Shown: positions 27,191-36,314, counted from the first letter of the stretch. The stretch is 64,000 nt of DNA from Legionella lytica (GCF_023921225.1 NZ_CP071529.1:62001-126000); one strand, 5' to 3'. Made by a program: numbers and translations. The notes: a model not told the origin generated them from the letters alone.

Positions 27191-30100
27191 CTAAGTTGTA
27201 GCCAATAAATCGATTTTTTCATTGGATATCAAATTTTGTATAACCTCATGTAAATTAGGGAGTTCTCTGTCACTATAAAATTCATATTTTCCAATCAAAT
27301 TGATATGTTGCCATGCCACGGGAGATAATCGAATAATTTTCAACCACTTGTCCTCCGCTTTGTCCTTTTTATAATGTTCATAAAGTCCAGAAAGAAGCGA
27401 AGCATTGTAAAAAATAATACAGTTAGCCAGTAAACGAGCGCATTCATTATTAATAGTAAGTTCAATTTCTGTTCTTCCAACCAATTTTCTGCTACTTATC
27501 TTAGCTATTGCCGATCTTATTTGGTGGTAAGACTCTCCTCGGTTCAATGAACGATGAACCGTTTTACGCATACCTTCATCGTCAATATAATCAAGCACAT
27601 ACAAGGTCATGATGATTTGATCTAATTCAATCAGCGCTCTCAGAGTATCATTAGATTGATAAGATGATAGTTTTTTTACAATAGTACTTTGGCTACTCTT
27701 TTTAAGTCCAAGTGTTGCCATTATTCTTAGAATATTATCCCATTCTTTAATAATTAATTTAACGTTCACTTTTTTACTTGGTTTTATAAGCATTCCTTCA
27801 TAAAGCTTAGGCTCATCAAAACTGACCAGGTTTGAACTTGCTTTTTTATCTAATTGAGTAAACCGAGGCATAAAACGGTAGCCAAAAAGGAACAATATGA
27901 TGAAATTAACTCGGTTTATACTGTGCATGTCCCCTGATACCGCTGCAACTTCAATATCGCTAGTGTTGCTATTGAGCATATCAAACAGATAATGGCTTTC
28001 GTGCTCATTTGCTCCAATAATTTTTGTGCATAGGGGCAGCCAGTTTGCGGACAATGTATAAGCAGATACTCCCTGGCCAAATCCAAAATATTTTGTTGAG
28101 AACCTTGCCATAATAGAATTGAATTTGGTTTCTAATTTCTGTCCATCAATGCTTGCATGGATTCCATAATCAGCCAGGGTATATTTTTCAAATATTGGCA
28201 ATTCCTTTACACAACTCATTACTACATCACTTGCTTGTGTTAAGGTCATATGGCGAATAAAATCAGCATAAGTTGACTTTAGGTCATGTTCTTTAACATC
28301 GCTAATGTCTTTCATTTTATCAATATCAATTCCAGTACCTTTTGCAACAAGACAGGCCGATAATGCCGCTTCATCAGCTTGTTTTTTACTGCCTATTGGC
28401 AAGATATGAGTAAATTTTTTCATAAATCCGGTATGGTTATTACCAAACTGTATGATTTTCCCGATACTTGTGAGGGGTAAATTCTCATAAAAAGGATTAT
28501 TAACACCATCGTCTGATTTTTTATAAGGTAACTGCCAGCGAATAACCTCTCCATTTTTGTTGTGTTTGAGCTTAATTTTGTTGTTTTGACCTGATGCAAT
28601 TTTATCGTTTATTTCTTTATAGCGCAGGAATAATCGATCAGTAAGCTGTTTAAGGATATCGTTTATATCCGTTGCCAACAGTTTATTCTCAAGGCTTTTA
28701 ATGATTGAATGTTTATTTTCATCCCAATCCTGTTTGGGGTGTAGCTCATCATTTAATGAGCGGTAAGATAAACTATTATAAATGGTAACTGAACCTGTTT
28801 TTAGGCTCTTTTCAATTTGAAGATAAAGCATCACCTCATACCTGTCAGGGTCAATGGTTTTTACCTTTTTATTATTTTTATCCAATCGAACCTTTTTAAT
28901 CACGTAGCGCTGAAGCACTTTGGGTATGAATTCAAGGGGTATGTCTTTAAATTGGTAAGTGCTGAATGACTTATTAGAGTTATAGTGGCTTTTTAAGAAA
29001 ACTATAGCAGCATTTAACGCCTTATTTTTACTATGAAAATCCAGAGCTTTAAATGCGGCTCGGGTATTTAACTTAATGGTCGATGCTGCATCACTGTAGT
29101 ATTCCCAACGATAAAACTCGGGAGTAAAATTTGGTTTTTTAATTTTTTGTATGAACTGTTGGAATTTCTCTTCTGGCATAATCTCATATGCTTTTTTCCG
29201 TATTTCAGAATCCGCCACCTTTTTATTGTTTACGAGTGATAATATTGCAGCGGCTGCATGACGTTGGTCTTTGTCTTCGTTTTTAGCATCACAAATGGCC
29301 TGTGCCTGGTAAGACTCCGCTTCACCTGTGTAATAATTCATTTTATAAATAAAACTGGCAACCAAGTGATCGCTGATTTTTAAATAGCGTTGGTGAGCGT
29401 AGCACATGAGATATAGTCGAGATAAGTTTTTTTGTTTCATAGCCCGCAAACCGTAACAGGTATGGTACACAGCTAAATCAGCATAATGCAGAATGTTTTG
29501 TTCTGAAATACCCAGTTCTTTAATGATTTCGGTGGATCTTTGATAAAGAGCGGACAAAAATTGATGGTTTTTTATGGAGGTATTAATCTCTCCAGTTGTA
29601 AAATCCTTTTGATCTTTTTTCACAGCAGTCAATTGATAAAATAACTCATCTTTTTCGAGAAAGTTTGCCAATAATTCTCTGAACGGTTTGTCAGTTAGGG
29701 TATATATCTTATTGCTTAATCTATTTTTTTCATGGTTCAAAGCTTTAGAAACCACTTCTTGTAAGGTGGTGTAGGATGGCCTGACTATTTTATGCTGATG
29801 GAAGTACTCTATCAGGGAATTAAATACATATTTGGGTACGGCATGTTGCTTTATTAACTCCTTGGCGTACCCGATAGCTATAGCCTTATTTTTGCTCGAA
29901 TAAATTGACATGCCATATTTTTTTAAAATGGCATTACGGTTGTCATAATGATGCCGTTTATTCACTTGTTTTTTTGGAAATTTCTCGCAAGGAAAATAAG
30001 TTTTAATAACATACCAGGTGTCTTTCCTGAGTCCTTGAAACGTAAAATTAAAAAAATATTGCGAAATCCTAAAGAAACTAACTTGCAAAATGTAATTGAT

Positions 30101-30247
30101 TTTTTTAGGGATATTATCAAAAGAGTTGAGATACTCCTTATCTTCCTCATCTAGCTCAAATACAAACGATCGGTCTTTATCCTCCAAGGCGGGTAATTTG
30201 TATAATTTATTAATATCGTCACTGGAAAGTATTTTTAGTCGCGCCAC
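27191..30247 (-). CDS. tnpA: Tn3-family transposase
   Basis: A full-length 1018-residue transposase, translated from a GTG at 30247. The N-terminus LKILSSDDINKLYKLPALED is the DUF4158-type DNA-binding part. The C-terminal catalytic domain shows ASIDGQKLETKFNSIMARFS, AVSGDMHSINRVNF, HRSLNRGESYHQIRSAIAKI, CARLLANCIIFYNASLLSGL and SPVAWQHINLIGKYEF. There is no internal stop. The stop lies 21 bp inside the left terminal repeat. It shares only motif-level similarity with the transposase at 2017-5061. Since the resolvase is truncated, cointegrates would need a resolvase from elsewhere. Confidence 0.95.
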   Translation of the reverse strand: MARLKILSSDDINKLYKLPALEDKDRSFVFELDEEDKEYLNSFDNIPKKINYILQVSFFRISQYFFNFTFQGLRKDTWYVIKTYFPCEKFPKKQVNKRHHYDNRNAILKKYGMSIYSSKNKAIAIGYAKELIKQHAVPKYVFNSLIEYFHQHKIVRPSYTTLQEVVSKALNHEKNRLSNKIYTLTDKPFRELLANFLEKDELFYQLTAVKKDQKDFTTGEINTSIKNHQFLSALYQRSTEIIKELGISEQNILHYADLAVYHTCYGLRAMKQKNLSRLYLMCYAHQRYLKISDHLVASFIYKMNYYTGEAESYQAQAICDAKNEDKDQRHAAAAILSLVNNKKVADSEIRKKAYEIMPEEKFQQFIQKIKKPNFTPEFYRWEYYSDAASTIKLNTRAAFKALDFHSKNKALNAAIVFLKSHYNSNKSFSTYQFKDIPLEFIPKVLQRYVIKKVRLDKNNKKVKTIDPDRYEVMLYLQIEKSLKTGSVTIYNSLSYRSLNDELHPKQDWDENKHSIIKSLENKLLATDINDILKQLTDRLFLRYKEINDKIASGQNNKIKLKHNKNGEVIRWQLPYKKSDDGVNNPFYENLPLTSIGKIIQFGNNHTGFMKKFTHILPIGSKKQADEAALSACLVAKGTGIDIDKMKDISDVKEHDLKSTYADFIRHMTLTQASDVVMSCVKELPIFEKYTLADYGIHASIDGQKLETKFNSIMARFSTKYFGFGQGVSAYTLSANWLPLCTKIIGANEHESHYLFDMLNSNTSDIEVAAVSGDMHSINRVNFIILFLFGYRFMPRFTQLDKKASSNLVSFDEPKLYEGMLIKPSKKVNVKLIIKEWDNILRIMATLGLKKSSQSTIVKKLSSYQSNDTLRALIELDQIIMTLYVLDYIDDEGMRKTVHRSLNRGESYHQIRSAIAKISSRKLVGRTEIELTINNECARLLANCIIFYNASLLSGLYEHYKKDKAEDKWLKIIRLSPVAWQHINLIGKYEFYSDRELPNLHEVIQNLISNEKIDLLATT

Positions 30248-30389
30248 GGGTTATTTTTGTATGCATTAAAACGGACGTTATTATACATCAGATTTGTTGC
30301 TCTATTACACTTTATATATTTATAGTTAACTGTATAATTAAACCTATTATTTTAGGTTAAACATTAACAGACTATTTTTTGAGTAAATT
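30248..30389. promoter_or_regulatory. tnpA/resolvase divergent region, probable res site
   Basis: The 142 bases between the divergent tnpA and the resolvase fragment are very AT-rich and hold imperfect repeats around TATATATTTATAGTTAACTG. Position is the argument for res and for divergent promoters. Confidence 0.4.
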
Positions 30390-30572
30390 ATGGCCAAAAC
30401 AATTGCTTATCTTCGCACCTCAACTGACAAGCAAGATTTGAACAATCAAAAGCTTGAGATTTTTGAATTTGCTAAAAAAAATAAACTGGAAGTTGACGAT
30501 TTTATTCAAATGACGTCTCAAGCTCTACAAAAAACGAGTGTTCCTTTATGTCATTTAGATAAGTATTTTTAG
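30390..30572 (+). pseudogene. serine resolvase, N-terminal fragment
   Basis: The frame MAKTIAYLRTSTDKQDLNNQ has the catalytic serine (RTST) of serine recombinases and continues KLEIFEFAKKNKLEVDDFIQ. After about 45 residues the homology ends in an unrelated tail and a stop. The rest of the catalytic domain and the helix-turn-helix are missing. It is in the right place and direction for tnpR of the second Tn3 element. Confidence 0.85.
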
Positions 30573-30701
30573 TAGCGCGAGATAAAGCTGAGTTTCTTAC
30601 TATTCATCAGGGTTCTTAGCAAAAGGCATAACTGAACTTCGATCTTAACTTCTATGGCCCGGATAAAGTACTTTATCCAGGTCAAAGGTTTTAAGTTAAA
30701 G

Positions 30702-31523
30702 TTATTGATAAGATTCTATCCGATTAGCTAATTCAATTACTTTTGCACGTAATTGTGTATTATAATCTGAACTTGCACACTCCAATTCTCTACTAAATGT
30801 AGAGTCATACCATTTTAATTTATAGATGAAACCACTTTCTTTCGTTCCTTTAACAAGTAGGATAGTGGGCTTGCTATTAATCTCATAACTTGTTAATTCC
30901 TTTATTAATTCCACGCCGCTATGGGCAAGCTTTCTATTATGTTCAGTGAAAGCACAACTACCTATACCATTTTTTTCAAAAAACTGAACAGCCCCGTCCC
31001 ATCCATCACCATCATCTCCATTTTTAACTAACTTATATGCTCCATAGGGCGATACGCCTATATTGAGATCCATTTCAGATGGTGGTACTCCAACAAAAGT
31101 ATATGCCAACTTTAGTTCGCTACTAGAAGATCTTAGATGGGTACTTTTAGAAGAAAAAACATTTTTATATTTTTCTTTGTGGAATGGAGCTACTTTTTTT
31201 AATTCCATTAGCTCCTTGGCGCGTGGTTCTGCCTCCATAACGTAGCCTTTTTTTTGTTGTTCATCATACATGGCAAGATATTCTCTCATCTTTTTTGCCA
31301 TATGAGCATCATTATCATTTTTATAAATATTTTTAGAATTAATATATTTATTGGCTGAAACAATACTGATTTCGCTTGAATCAGAAATCTCAATACCTGC
31401 TTTAGAAAGCATTTCAATGTTACGCTTATTAACTTCTTCTTTTGTTAGTGAATTTTGATGTGCCGCTGTTGCATTGAGGGAAAATAAGATAGAAACTCCG
31501 GCAAGTAATAATTTTTTATTCAT
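30702..31523 (-). CDS. secreted protein of unknown function, Tn3 cargo
   Basis: The 273-residue product has a signal peptide (MNKKLLLAGVSILFSLNATA, cleavage near residue 21). The mature protein has an acidic/lysine-rich N-terminal third and a C-terminal domain with two cysteines (GSCAFTEHN and LECASSD). I do not recognise the family. It follows the 127-residue secreted protein gene after 29 bp on the same strand, so the two are probably one operon. Both sit inside the Tn3 ends, between the resolvase fragment and the right repeat. A pair of exported proteins is an uncommon kind of Tn3 cargo. Confidence 0.7.
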   Translation of the reverse strand: MNKKLLLAGVSILFSLNATAAHQNSLTKEEVNKRNIEMLSKAGIEISDSSEISIVSANKYINSKNIYKNDNDAHMAKKMREYLAMYDEQQKKGYVMEAEPRAKELMELKKVAPFHKEKYKNVFSSKSTHLRSSSSELKLAYTFVGVPPSEMDLNIGVSPYGAYKLVKNGDDGDGWDGAVQFFEKNGIGSCAFTEHNRKLAHSGVELIKELTSYEINSKPTILLVKGTKESGFIYKLKWYDSTFSRELECASSDYNTQLRAKVIELANRIESYQ

Positions 31524-31552
31524 TTTTAATCCTTATATGATTACGTACTAAT

Positions 31553-31936
31553 TTAATAATCCCACCAGCCATTATAAATACTGCAGTCCCCTACACTGGT
31601 AGTATCGAATGGGATTCGTCCATTGCCATAGTCGCTTAAATAATGATATCCGGAAACAAACCATCGGTGATCGTTTAATGGAGCTTCATTCCAATGAACA
31701 GCAGCTTGCCTCCACGTAACGGCATATCCTGTATCAATTAAATGATCTCGGTCTTTACCATAAATATTCCCATGAGTACTGACTACACGCCAGTCAAAAG
31801 AATGATTAAGCCACCAAGTTATTGATTCATTATTGATACAATTTGCTCGGCTATGAACTGTAGTAGCCCATATTCCAGCGATAGAATTTAAGGGAAGAGC
31901 CCCTAAAATTACAGATAAGAATAATATTTTTTTCAT
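31553..31936 (-). CDS. small tryptophan-rich secreted protein, Tn3 cargo
   Basis: The 127-residue product starts with a signal peptide (MKKILFLSVILGALPLNSIA). The mature part of about 107 residues is rich in Trp (WATTV, ESITWWLNHSFDWRV, YNGWWDY), His and Tyr and has two cysteines (SRANCIN and GDCSIY), suggesting a compact disulfide-bonded extracytoplasmic domain. A purine-rich GGAGGTATTGG lies just before the ATG. It is the first gene of a two-gene operon with 30702-31523. Function unknown; carbohydrate or peptidoglycan binding would be a guess from composition only. Confidence 0.7.
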   Translation of the reverse strand: MKKILFLSVILGALPLNSIAGIWATTVHSRANCINNESITWWLNHSFDWRVVSTHGNIYGKDRDHLIDTGYAVTWRQAAVHWNEAPLNDHRWFVSGYHYLSDYGNGRIPFDTTSVGDCSIYNGWWDY

Positions 31937-32297
31937 CCAATACCTCCATGAGTTGACTTACTTAAGAAAAAGCAATTGATAAAAAATTTTCCATATACAG
32001 CACCTCCCTTATCAATCAGTGCAATTGATTTGCACTTTTGTTGAGGGAAACTCATTTTACTGTATTCAAAAGGTTCTGTCGTTAAAAATTTTTAATGCTG
32101 AGGGACTTAGATTGAGTGCTAAAAAAATTAGTATAAGAATTATTTCACTGAATATTTTATTATATATCTTCCTCATCTAACATGAAATCATCCAACGAAA
32201 CAAATGAAATTATATTCAATAGGTTAGTGTTATTTGATTTAACCAGGCAAAAATCAATTTATTGACTCTAGCCTAGACTGGCAAAGGGTTATAAGGG

Positions 32298-32335
32298 TGA
32301 ACCGGGAAATTTCGTCCCTTCCTGTAAAGAACCCC
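32298..32335. repeat. right terminal inverted repeat of the second Tn3 element
   Basis: Read inward it starts GGGGTTCTTTACAGGAAGGG and pairs with 27132-27169. A dehydratase reading frame continues directly beyond base 32335. Confidence 0.85.
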
Positions 32336-32860
32336 TATATTCCTCCCTTTGATCACCCGATGTTATGGGATGGACATGCGACAATAATTGAGGAAGTTGT
32401 CTCGCAAGGCATTCAACCCCCTGATGCGGTTATTGTGTCAGTAGGCGGTGGTGGATTAGCTTGCGGTGTTCTAAAAGGCATGCGTCAACAAGGTTGGAAT
32501 GATGTACCATTAATTGCTGTTGAAACAGCGGGCGCTGATGCATTTTTTCAATCAGTAAAGGCCGATCACCGAGTTACATTATCGACAATTACTAGTAAAG
32601 CAACTAGCCTAGGAGCAAAAAGTGTTACACCAAGACTCATGCAATGGACAAAAGAGCATGTTATTAAAAACATAATCGTCAGCGATACGGACGCAGAACA
32701 AGGCAGTCGTGCTTTTGCAAAAGATCAGCGTATGTTGGTAGAGCTTTCAAGTGGAGCTTCGATGTCTGTGGTCTATGATAATCACCCGATTATTCAACCA
32801 TTAGAATCTATTCTTGTTATTGCTTGTGGGGGTATTAACATTAGTCATTTTAATTTGTAG
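32336..32860 (+). pseudogene. PLP-dependent serine/threonine dehydratase, C-terminal fragment
   Basis: The frame reads IPPFDHPMLWDGHATIIEEV, then VIVSVGGGGLACGVLKGMRQ, which contains the glycine-rich loop that binds the phosphate of PLP, and ends with VIACGGINIS. This is the C-terminal half of a fold-type II L-serine or threonine dehydratase. The N-terminal half with the Schiff-base lysine is missing; the frame is open into the Tn3 end, where a GTG at 32297 could start a chimeric product of 187 residues. Without the lysine it should be inactive. The lost half is not at the other end of the transposon. Confidence 0.85.
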
Positions 32861-32864
32861 TACA

Positions 32865-32882
32865 ATCGCATAATTATGCGAT
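32865..32882. terminator. 18-bp palindrome after the dehydratase fragment
   Basis: ATCGCATAATTATGCGAT is a perfect palindrome five bases after the stop codon. It could end transcription of the dehydratase gene or be an operator. The following 330 bases up to 33215 hold nothing else I can support. Confidence 0.4.
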
Positions 32883-33215
32883 CAGTTATTGGTATGCCAT
32901 TGCTTAATTTCATCAATACTGATACAGCCATAGCCCATATAAAATCTATATTTTATAGTAATTTACTTGTTTTAAATAACTCTGAATATTTATTAGATAA
33001 CGTAATTAACTTCAAACCGAATTAGTACTAAATTAAATCAAAATCACGTTTCCAGTTCGCATTTGTACCGAGTCTGTAATTTAACCCAAATTTCTGCCAG
33101 AATTCTTATTTGTTTAAGTATCAAATTCATTTTTAACCTAAAAAAGCTATCAATATCCATTTAAGGATGAAGCTTAACTTATGTAAGCTTCATTTTATAT
33201 CTATAAATCCAAATT

Positions 33216-34119
33216 TCAGTCTTTTTCGGAAGCCTTACTTGCTAAATTTCCTGTGATGATACTTTGCTGTAGTTGAGATGCAATATCATAGGGCATTTGG
33301 GGCAATATTATTGTACTGGATTTATTGTTAGCTCCTATTTCTTTCAATGTATCAAAATATTGAGTAATTAATACTATGTTCATAATATCTTTAGATTCTG
33401 TATCTGGAATAGATTTTTTAAAATCTTCTACTGAGTGACTTAATCCATCAATAATTGCTTTTCTTTGGTTGGCTGTTCCTTCACCTTGCAATCGTTTGCT
33501 TTCAGCTTCTGCCTCCGCTTTTTTGACGATTAGAATTTTTTCGGCCTCTCCTTTTGCTTGAGCGGCAATTTGCAAGCGCTGTTGTTCATTAATTTCGTTC
33601 ATGGCATTTTTTACTTTTGCTTCTAACTCAATATTAGTTACTAACGCTTTCACAATTTCAAATCCAAACTCTTCCATCGTCCTCGTCAAGTGAGTTTTAA
33701 CCGCGTTGGCTACGGTGTCCTTATTCTCGAAAATATCATCTAAAATCATGGTAGGGGTTTCGGAACGAACCAAATCAAGTACATATGCTGTAATTTGTTG
33801 CGTATGATCTTCTAATTTGTAATACGCGTCATAGATTCCGTTTTCTTTGATGCGAAACTGGACTGAAACTTGAATTTGAACAATAACATTATCTTTGGTT
33901 TTGGTTTCAACTTTCACATCGAGTTGCTGGATTCGTAAGGATAATTTGCCAGAAATCCAATCAATAAATGGAATTTTAAAATTAAGTCCCGCATGAGCAA
34001 CATGATGATATTTTCCTAAACGCTCAATGAGGGCAACCTCCTGTTGCTTCACAATAAATAACCCCGTAAAAACAAAAAATTACTAGAACAACTGCAATAC
34101 CAACTAATATTTCTAACAT
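33216..34119 (-). pseudogene. SPFH/band 7 (stomatin-like, QmcA-type) protein with a frameshift in the membrane segment
   Basis: The large frame (from a GTG at 34052) encodes KQQEVALIERLGKYHHVAHA, the start of the band 7 domain, through the coiled coil EAEKILIVKKAEAEAESKRL to an end with MPYDIASQLQQS. A membrane anchor is expected before it, and it exists in another frame: ATG at 34119 gives MLEILVGIAVVLVIF. Removing one T from the T6 tract (34074-34079, minus strand) joins the two as VIFVFTGLFIVKQQEVALIE, the usual QmcA layout. So the gene is complete except for one base. A true mutation, phase variation and an assembly error are all possible. Such proteins form membrane microdomain scaffolds. 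Confidence 0.85.
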
Positions 34120-34157
34120 ATAAAATACTCCTTACAATTATATTTATAGGCCTGCAT

Positions 34158-34979
34158 TTACTCAGCAGGCCCTAATAACGCTCTTAGAGAAAACCATATC
34201 ACCAGTAAAGGAGCAAGATACAAGAATCTGTCTTCGATTTCAGGGAGAAAAGCTCTTTGTGGGTTCTTTTCTTTTGGCTGTGGCACATAATAAGTCTTGG
34301 TTAATTCAAATTCGAACCCGTGATCTTTCTTATCTCTCAGTTTTATCTTAATAACATTCTCTCCCCATTGCTCCGAATAGTTAAACTGATAAGGATTTAA
34401 GCTATTTGGTTTCGTATCATTTACGCTAATTACATCAAAATTATCAATTGTACTCGGACTTTCTCTTGATAAACGAATTTGATATACAATTTCCTTTCGA
34501 ATAACTTGGTCGGTATTTGGCGATCTTTTGGACTCGGTTTTTTCGCGGTCGATTATTTTTTCTTTCAAGGGAGTTAATTGAAGCGTAAATGACTCGACAT
34601 ACCGATTTCTAGCTTTCCGAACTAATGCAATTTTTATTTGCTCATTTCTACGTATCAATGTTAATTGCTGCTCTTTCGACAAACTTCCTTTTTTTAATAA
34701 TTGTGTATTACGCTCATATTCAGCATACAATTCATCAAAGCCATTAAAACTGTAGTCTACATTATCTGATTCAGAACCGCTCTTTTGAGAAAACAAAAGG
34801 GAACCTACTGCCACTCCAGTTAAAAATTTGCCCCTATTAGTCTTTGTAGGGCGGTGTAACATATGCTTCCCCACAAAAGATATTGAACGTGCTGATTGTG
34901 CGGGGTAAGACATAAAGCCTGTAAGCAAAATTATTAGCGCCAGATACGATACCGTATCAAATCTATTTACAATGTTCAT
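34158..34979 (-). CDS. hypothetical secreted or membrane-anchored protein
   Basis: The 273-residue product starts at the ATG at 34979, which has AAGGGA eight bases upstream; an upstream extension to 35048 would place the signal peptide internally. The start MNIVNRFDTVSYLALIILLT is a signal peptide ending near SYPAQSA. The middle is a charged helical part (YAEYERNTQLLKKGSLSKEQ), then a beta-rich segment, and the end has a hydrophobic helix RFLYLAPLLVIWFSLRALL. It may be a periplasmic domain held by a C-terminal anchor. It overlaps the upstream 60-residue gene by 17 bases. Not recognised. Confidence 0.65.
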   Translation of the reverse strand: MNIVNRFDTVSYLALIILLTGFMSYPAQSARSISFVGKHMLHRPTKTNRGKFLTGVAVGSLLFSQKSGSESDNVDYSFNGFDELYAEYERNTQLLKKGSLSKEQQLTLIRRNEQIKIALVRKARNRYVESFTLQLTPLKEKIIDREKTESKRSPNTDQVIRKEIVYQIRLSRESPSTIDNFDVISVNDTKPNSLNPYQFNYSEQWGENVIKIKLRDKKDHGFEFELTKTYYVPQPKEKNPQRAFLPEIEDRFLYLAPLLVIWFSLRALLGPAE

Positions 34980-35145
34980 ATGCAATTCCCTTCGGTAACT
35001 TTCGGTCAAACCACGACCATATATCAATTTTATCGGTTCCTTTTTCAAAATGAATGAACCGCTCTACTATTTCGTCTCTGCTATTGATAGGGACATCCGA
35101 AAATTCTTGCCATAACTTTATATAATCCATGTGGTAATACCCCAT
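34963..35145 (-). CDS. small conserved protein of mobile-element type
   Basis: A 60-residue protein with LWQEFSDVPINSRDEIVERF, then FEKGTDKIDIWSWFDRKLPK. From memory this pattern (an acidic helix, a GT-x3-IW-x-WFD block, a short end) is found in many small proteins of plasmids and integrative elements with no assigned function. The start may be the ATG at 35145 or the one at 35130. It is the first gene of a pair with 34158-34979. Confidence 0.6.
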   Translation of the reverse strand: MGYYHMDYIKLWQEFSDVPINSRDEIVERFIHFEKGTDKIDIWSWFDRKLPKGIAYEHCK

Positions 35146-35326
35146 GTCTTTGTGGGAACCTTTATACCCAAATGATAATGAATCATTTCTTTTTCCCTTT
35201 TTTGTTTTTTTAATGACTCAACTGCGATGTGAAAGGGGGAAAAACATTTTAAAATCAGACTGATAAACATAGGATTCTCCTTTATTCTTGAGGAGGAGAG
35301 ACAGCTCTCCTCTTGATTGGATTGTT
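35146..35326. other. intergenic spacer with hairpin
   Basis: Between two minus-strand genes. It holds an 8-bp perfect hairpin (35293-35312, GAGGAGAG-ACAG-CTCTCCTC), probably the terminator of 35327-35635. No copy of the palindromic operator is seen here. Confidence 0.5.
35293..35312 (-). terminator. hairpin after 35327-35635
   Basis: GAGGAGAG and CTCTCCTC form a perfect 8-bp stem with a 4-base loop, 14 bases after the stop codon of the minus-strand gene. There is no long T-run. Confidence 0.45.
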
Positions 35327-35635
35327 TTATGCGTAAGAGGAATATAGAAGCTCATTTCCTTCCCATAGGGAGGCATGTTCGAATGAATTAATGTTGATAT
35401 TACCGAGTTTCGTTAACCGCTTTCTGAGGGGGCCACTTACAAATTTTCCAGGAATTGGTTTTGTCTTGCCGCAAAAGTAATCGCGTTCGCAAGGAATCTT
35501 GGACTGAGCAATTTTACGAAGCTCCACAGTACATTTGCCTATAAGCTTTGTAACCTCGTAAAAATCAATATTGGTTTGGTCATAACCCCAAGAACTATAA
35601 AAAATGGAGCCAATTTGAAGGGAATGTTTAATCAT
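35327..35635 (-). CDS. small protein, paralogue of 36379-36684
   Basis: A 102-residue protein with IFYSSWGYDQTNIDFYEVTK in the N-terminal part, then GKTKPIPGKFVSGPLRKRL and a Tyr/Ser-rich end (LLYSSYA). The second copy at 36379 has the same order of motifs (SILYSSWGYDQTNINFYQV, GKTKPILNQFIGEAFRKRL, NYSSYS). The family is common on plasmids and integrative elements; its role is unknown to me. The gene has its own promoter with a palindromic operator (35660-35708). Confidence 0.75.
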   Translation of the reverse strand: MIKHSLQIGSIFYSSWGYDQTNIDFYEVTKLIGKCTVELRKIAQSKIPCERDYFCGKTKPIPGKFVSGPLRKRLTKLGNININSFEHASLWEGNELLYSSYA

Positions 35636-35659
35636 TTTAATTCCTTATGTTTTTTATTA

Positions 35660-35708
35660 TGTTCCTAAGTGAACAAATACAGTATACCAGAACCCCAATA
35701 AATGTAAA
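35660..35708 (-). promoter_or_regulatory. promoter with palindromic operator, copy 1
   Basis: On the minus strand: -35 TTTACA (35703-35708), 16-base spacer, -10 TATACT (35681-35686), then TGTTCACTTAGGAACA (35660-35675) over the expected transcription start. The same arrangement occurs at 36711-36758 and 37882-37931. A repressor binding the palindrome would block initiation at all three. Confidence 0.75.
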
Positions 35709-35753
35709 TATTATTTATAATAATAATTTACATTTATTGATGAGAGGCATTGT

Positions 35754-36017
35754 TTATATCAACTCCCAATCCCCAAAATACCCTTGCTTTGTTTTAATCA
35801 TATCTTCAAAAACTGACATTTCTAACCCGTCGCCTAATTCATCCCACCCTGTAAGCTCTTTAGCCTTATTATAGTCATCGCTACTCCCAAAAAAGACTCT
35901 AGGTATTCCATAAGTCCATACAATCCCTTCGACTCCGGTAAGTATTGGCCCTTCAAAGCCCCAGCTATCCATTTCTTGCTCAGGACTCGTTCGTCCGTGG
36001 TACAGTCTTAATTCCAT
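35754..36017 (-). CDS. small hypothetical protein of mobile-element type
   Basis: An 87-residue acidic protein (MELRLYHGRTSPEQEMDSWG, TYGIPRVFFGSSDDYNKAKE, FEDMIKTKQGYFGDWEL). The pattern of an N-terminal LYHGR and a C-terminal FGDWEL is known to me from unannotated plasmid genes. No membrane segment. A purine-rich AAAAGGAAAATC lies before the ATG. It stands alone between two genes of the same strand. Confidence 0.65.
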   Translation of the reverse strand: MELRLYHGRTSPEQEMDSWGFEGPILTGVEGIVWTYGIPRVFFGSSDDYNKAKELTGWDELGDGLEMSVFEDMIKTKQGYFGDWELI

Positions 36018-36101
36018 GATTTTCCTTTTCTTAAACAGATATATTTCTTATTAAAAGAGGAGGTAGGCGTACACCACCCTCCATAACACCTAAATTTATT
36101 G

Positions 36102-36314
36102 CTATCTACCAAATAAATAATCACAAACAGCCCCTACTACATCCCAATTAATGCCTATGGTTGCGTCATGATTAGTTTTAAGGTGAAACAAGACCGCACT
36201 TGCTTGTGCGTTGGTCAAACCGGGTCGAACCTCCAGCACATCATCAATAGTCCACACTATCGTTATTTCTTTTATTAATCCGTGACTTTCTAAAGGGGAT
36301 AAATTCATCATCAA
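36102..36314 (-). CDS. small hypothetical protein
   Basis: A 70-residue acidic protein: IVWTIDDVLEVRPGLTNAQA, then VLFHLKTNHDATIGINWDVV. This WTIDDV-x-xRPxL-x-HDA-xxGINWD pattern is recurrent in short genes of plasmids and phages, function unknown. Its ATGs overlap (ATGATGATGA-like start). Just upstream is ACTTAGGAACG, which resembles the right half of the operator of the neighbouring genes and also serves as ribosome-binding site (AGGAA). Confidence 0.65.
   Translation of the reverse strand: MMMNLSPLESHGLIKEITIVWTIDDVLEVRPGLTNAQASAVLFHLKTNHDATIGINWDVVGAVCDYLFGR

Larger units (their letters stand above)
27132..32335. mobile_element. Tn3-family transposon, complete ends, truncated resolvase
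   Basis: Two 38-bp inverted ends (27132-27169 and 32298-32335) enclose tnpA (minus), a short intergenic region, a truncated resolvase (plus) and two secreted cargo proteins (minus). The ends share the outer 32 bases except two. Flanking pentamers are TATTT on the left and TATAT on the right, close but not identical. The flanks do not form one gene: left is an unknown gene, right a truncated dehydratase gene. An adjacent deletion or a rearrangement after insertion is likely. Confidence 0.88.

Noticed and set aside
26500..27222. Long start of the 26500 gene at 27222
   Set aside because: The first 30 residues are encoded by the Tn3 end and by the transposase gene's own tail; ATG at 27102 is more credible.
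35647..35874. 75-codon plus-strand frame opposite the small genes
   Set aside because: It spans the shared promoter-operator and the 3' end of another gene; no family features.
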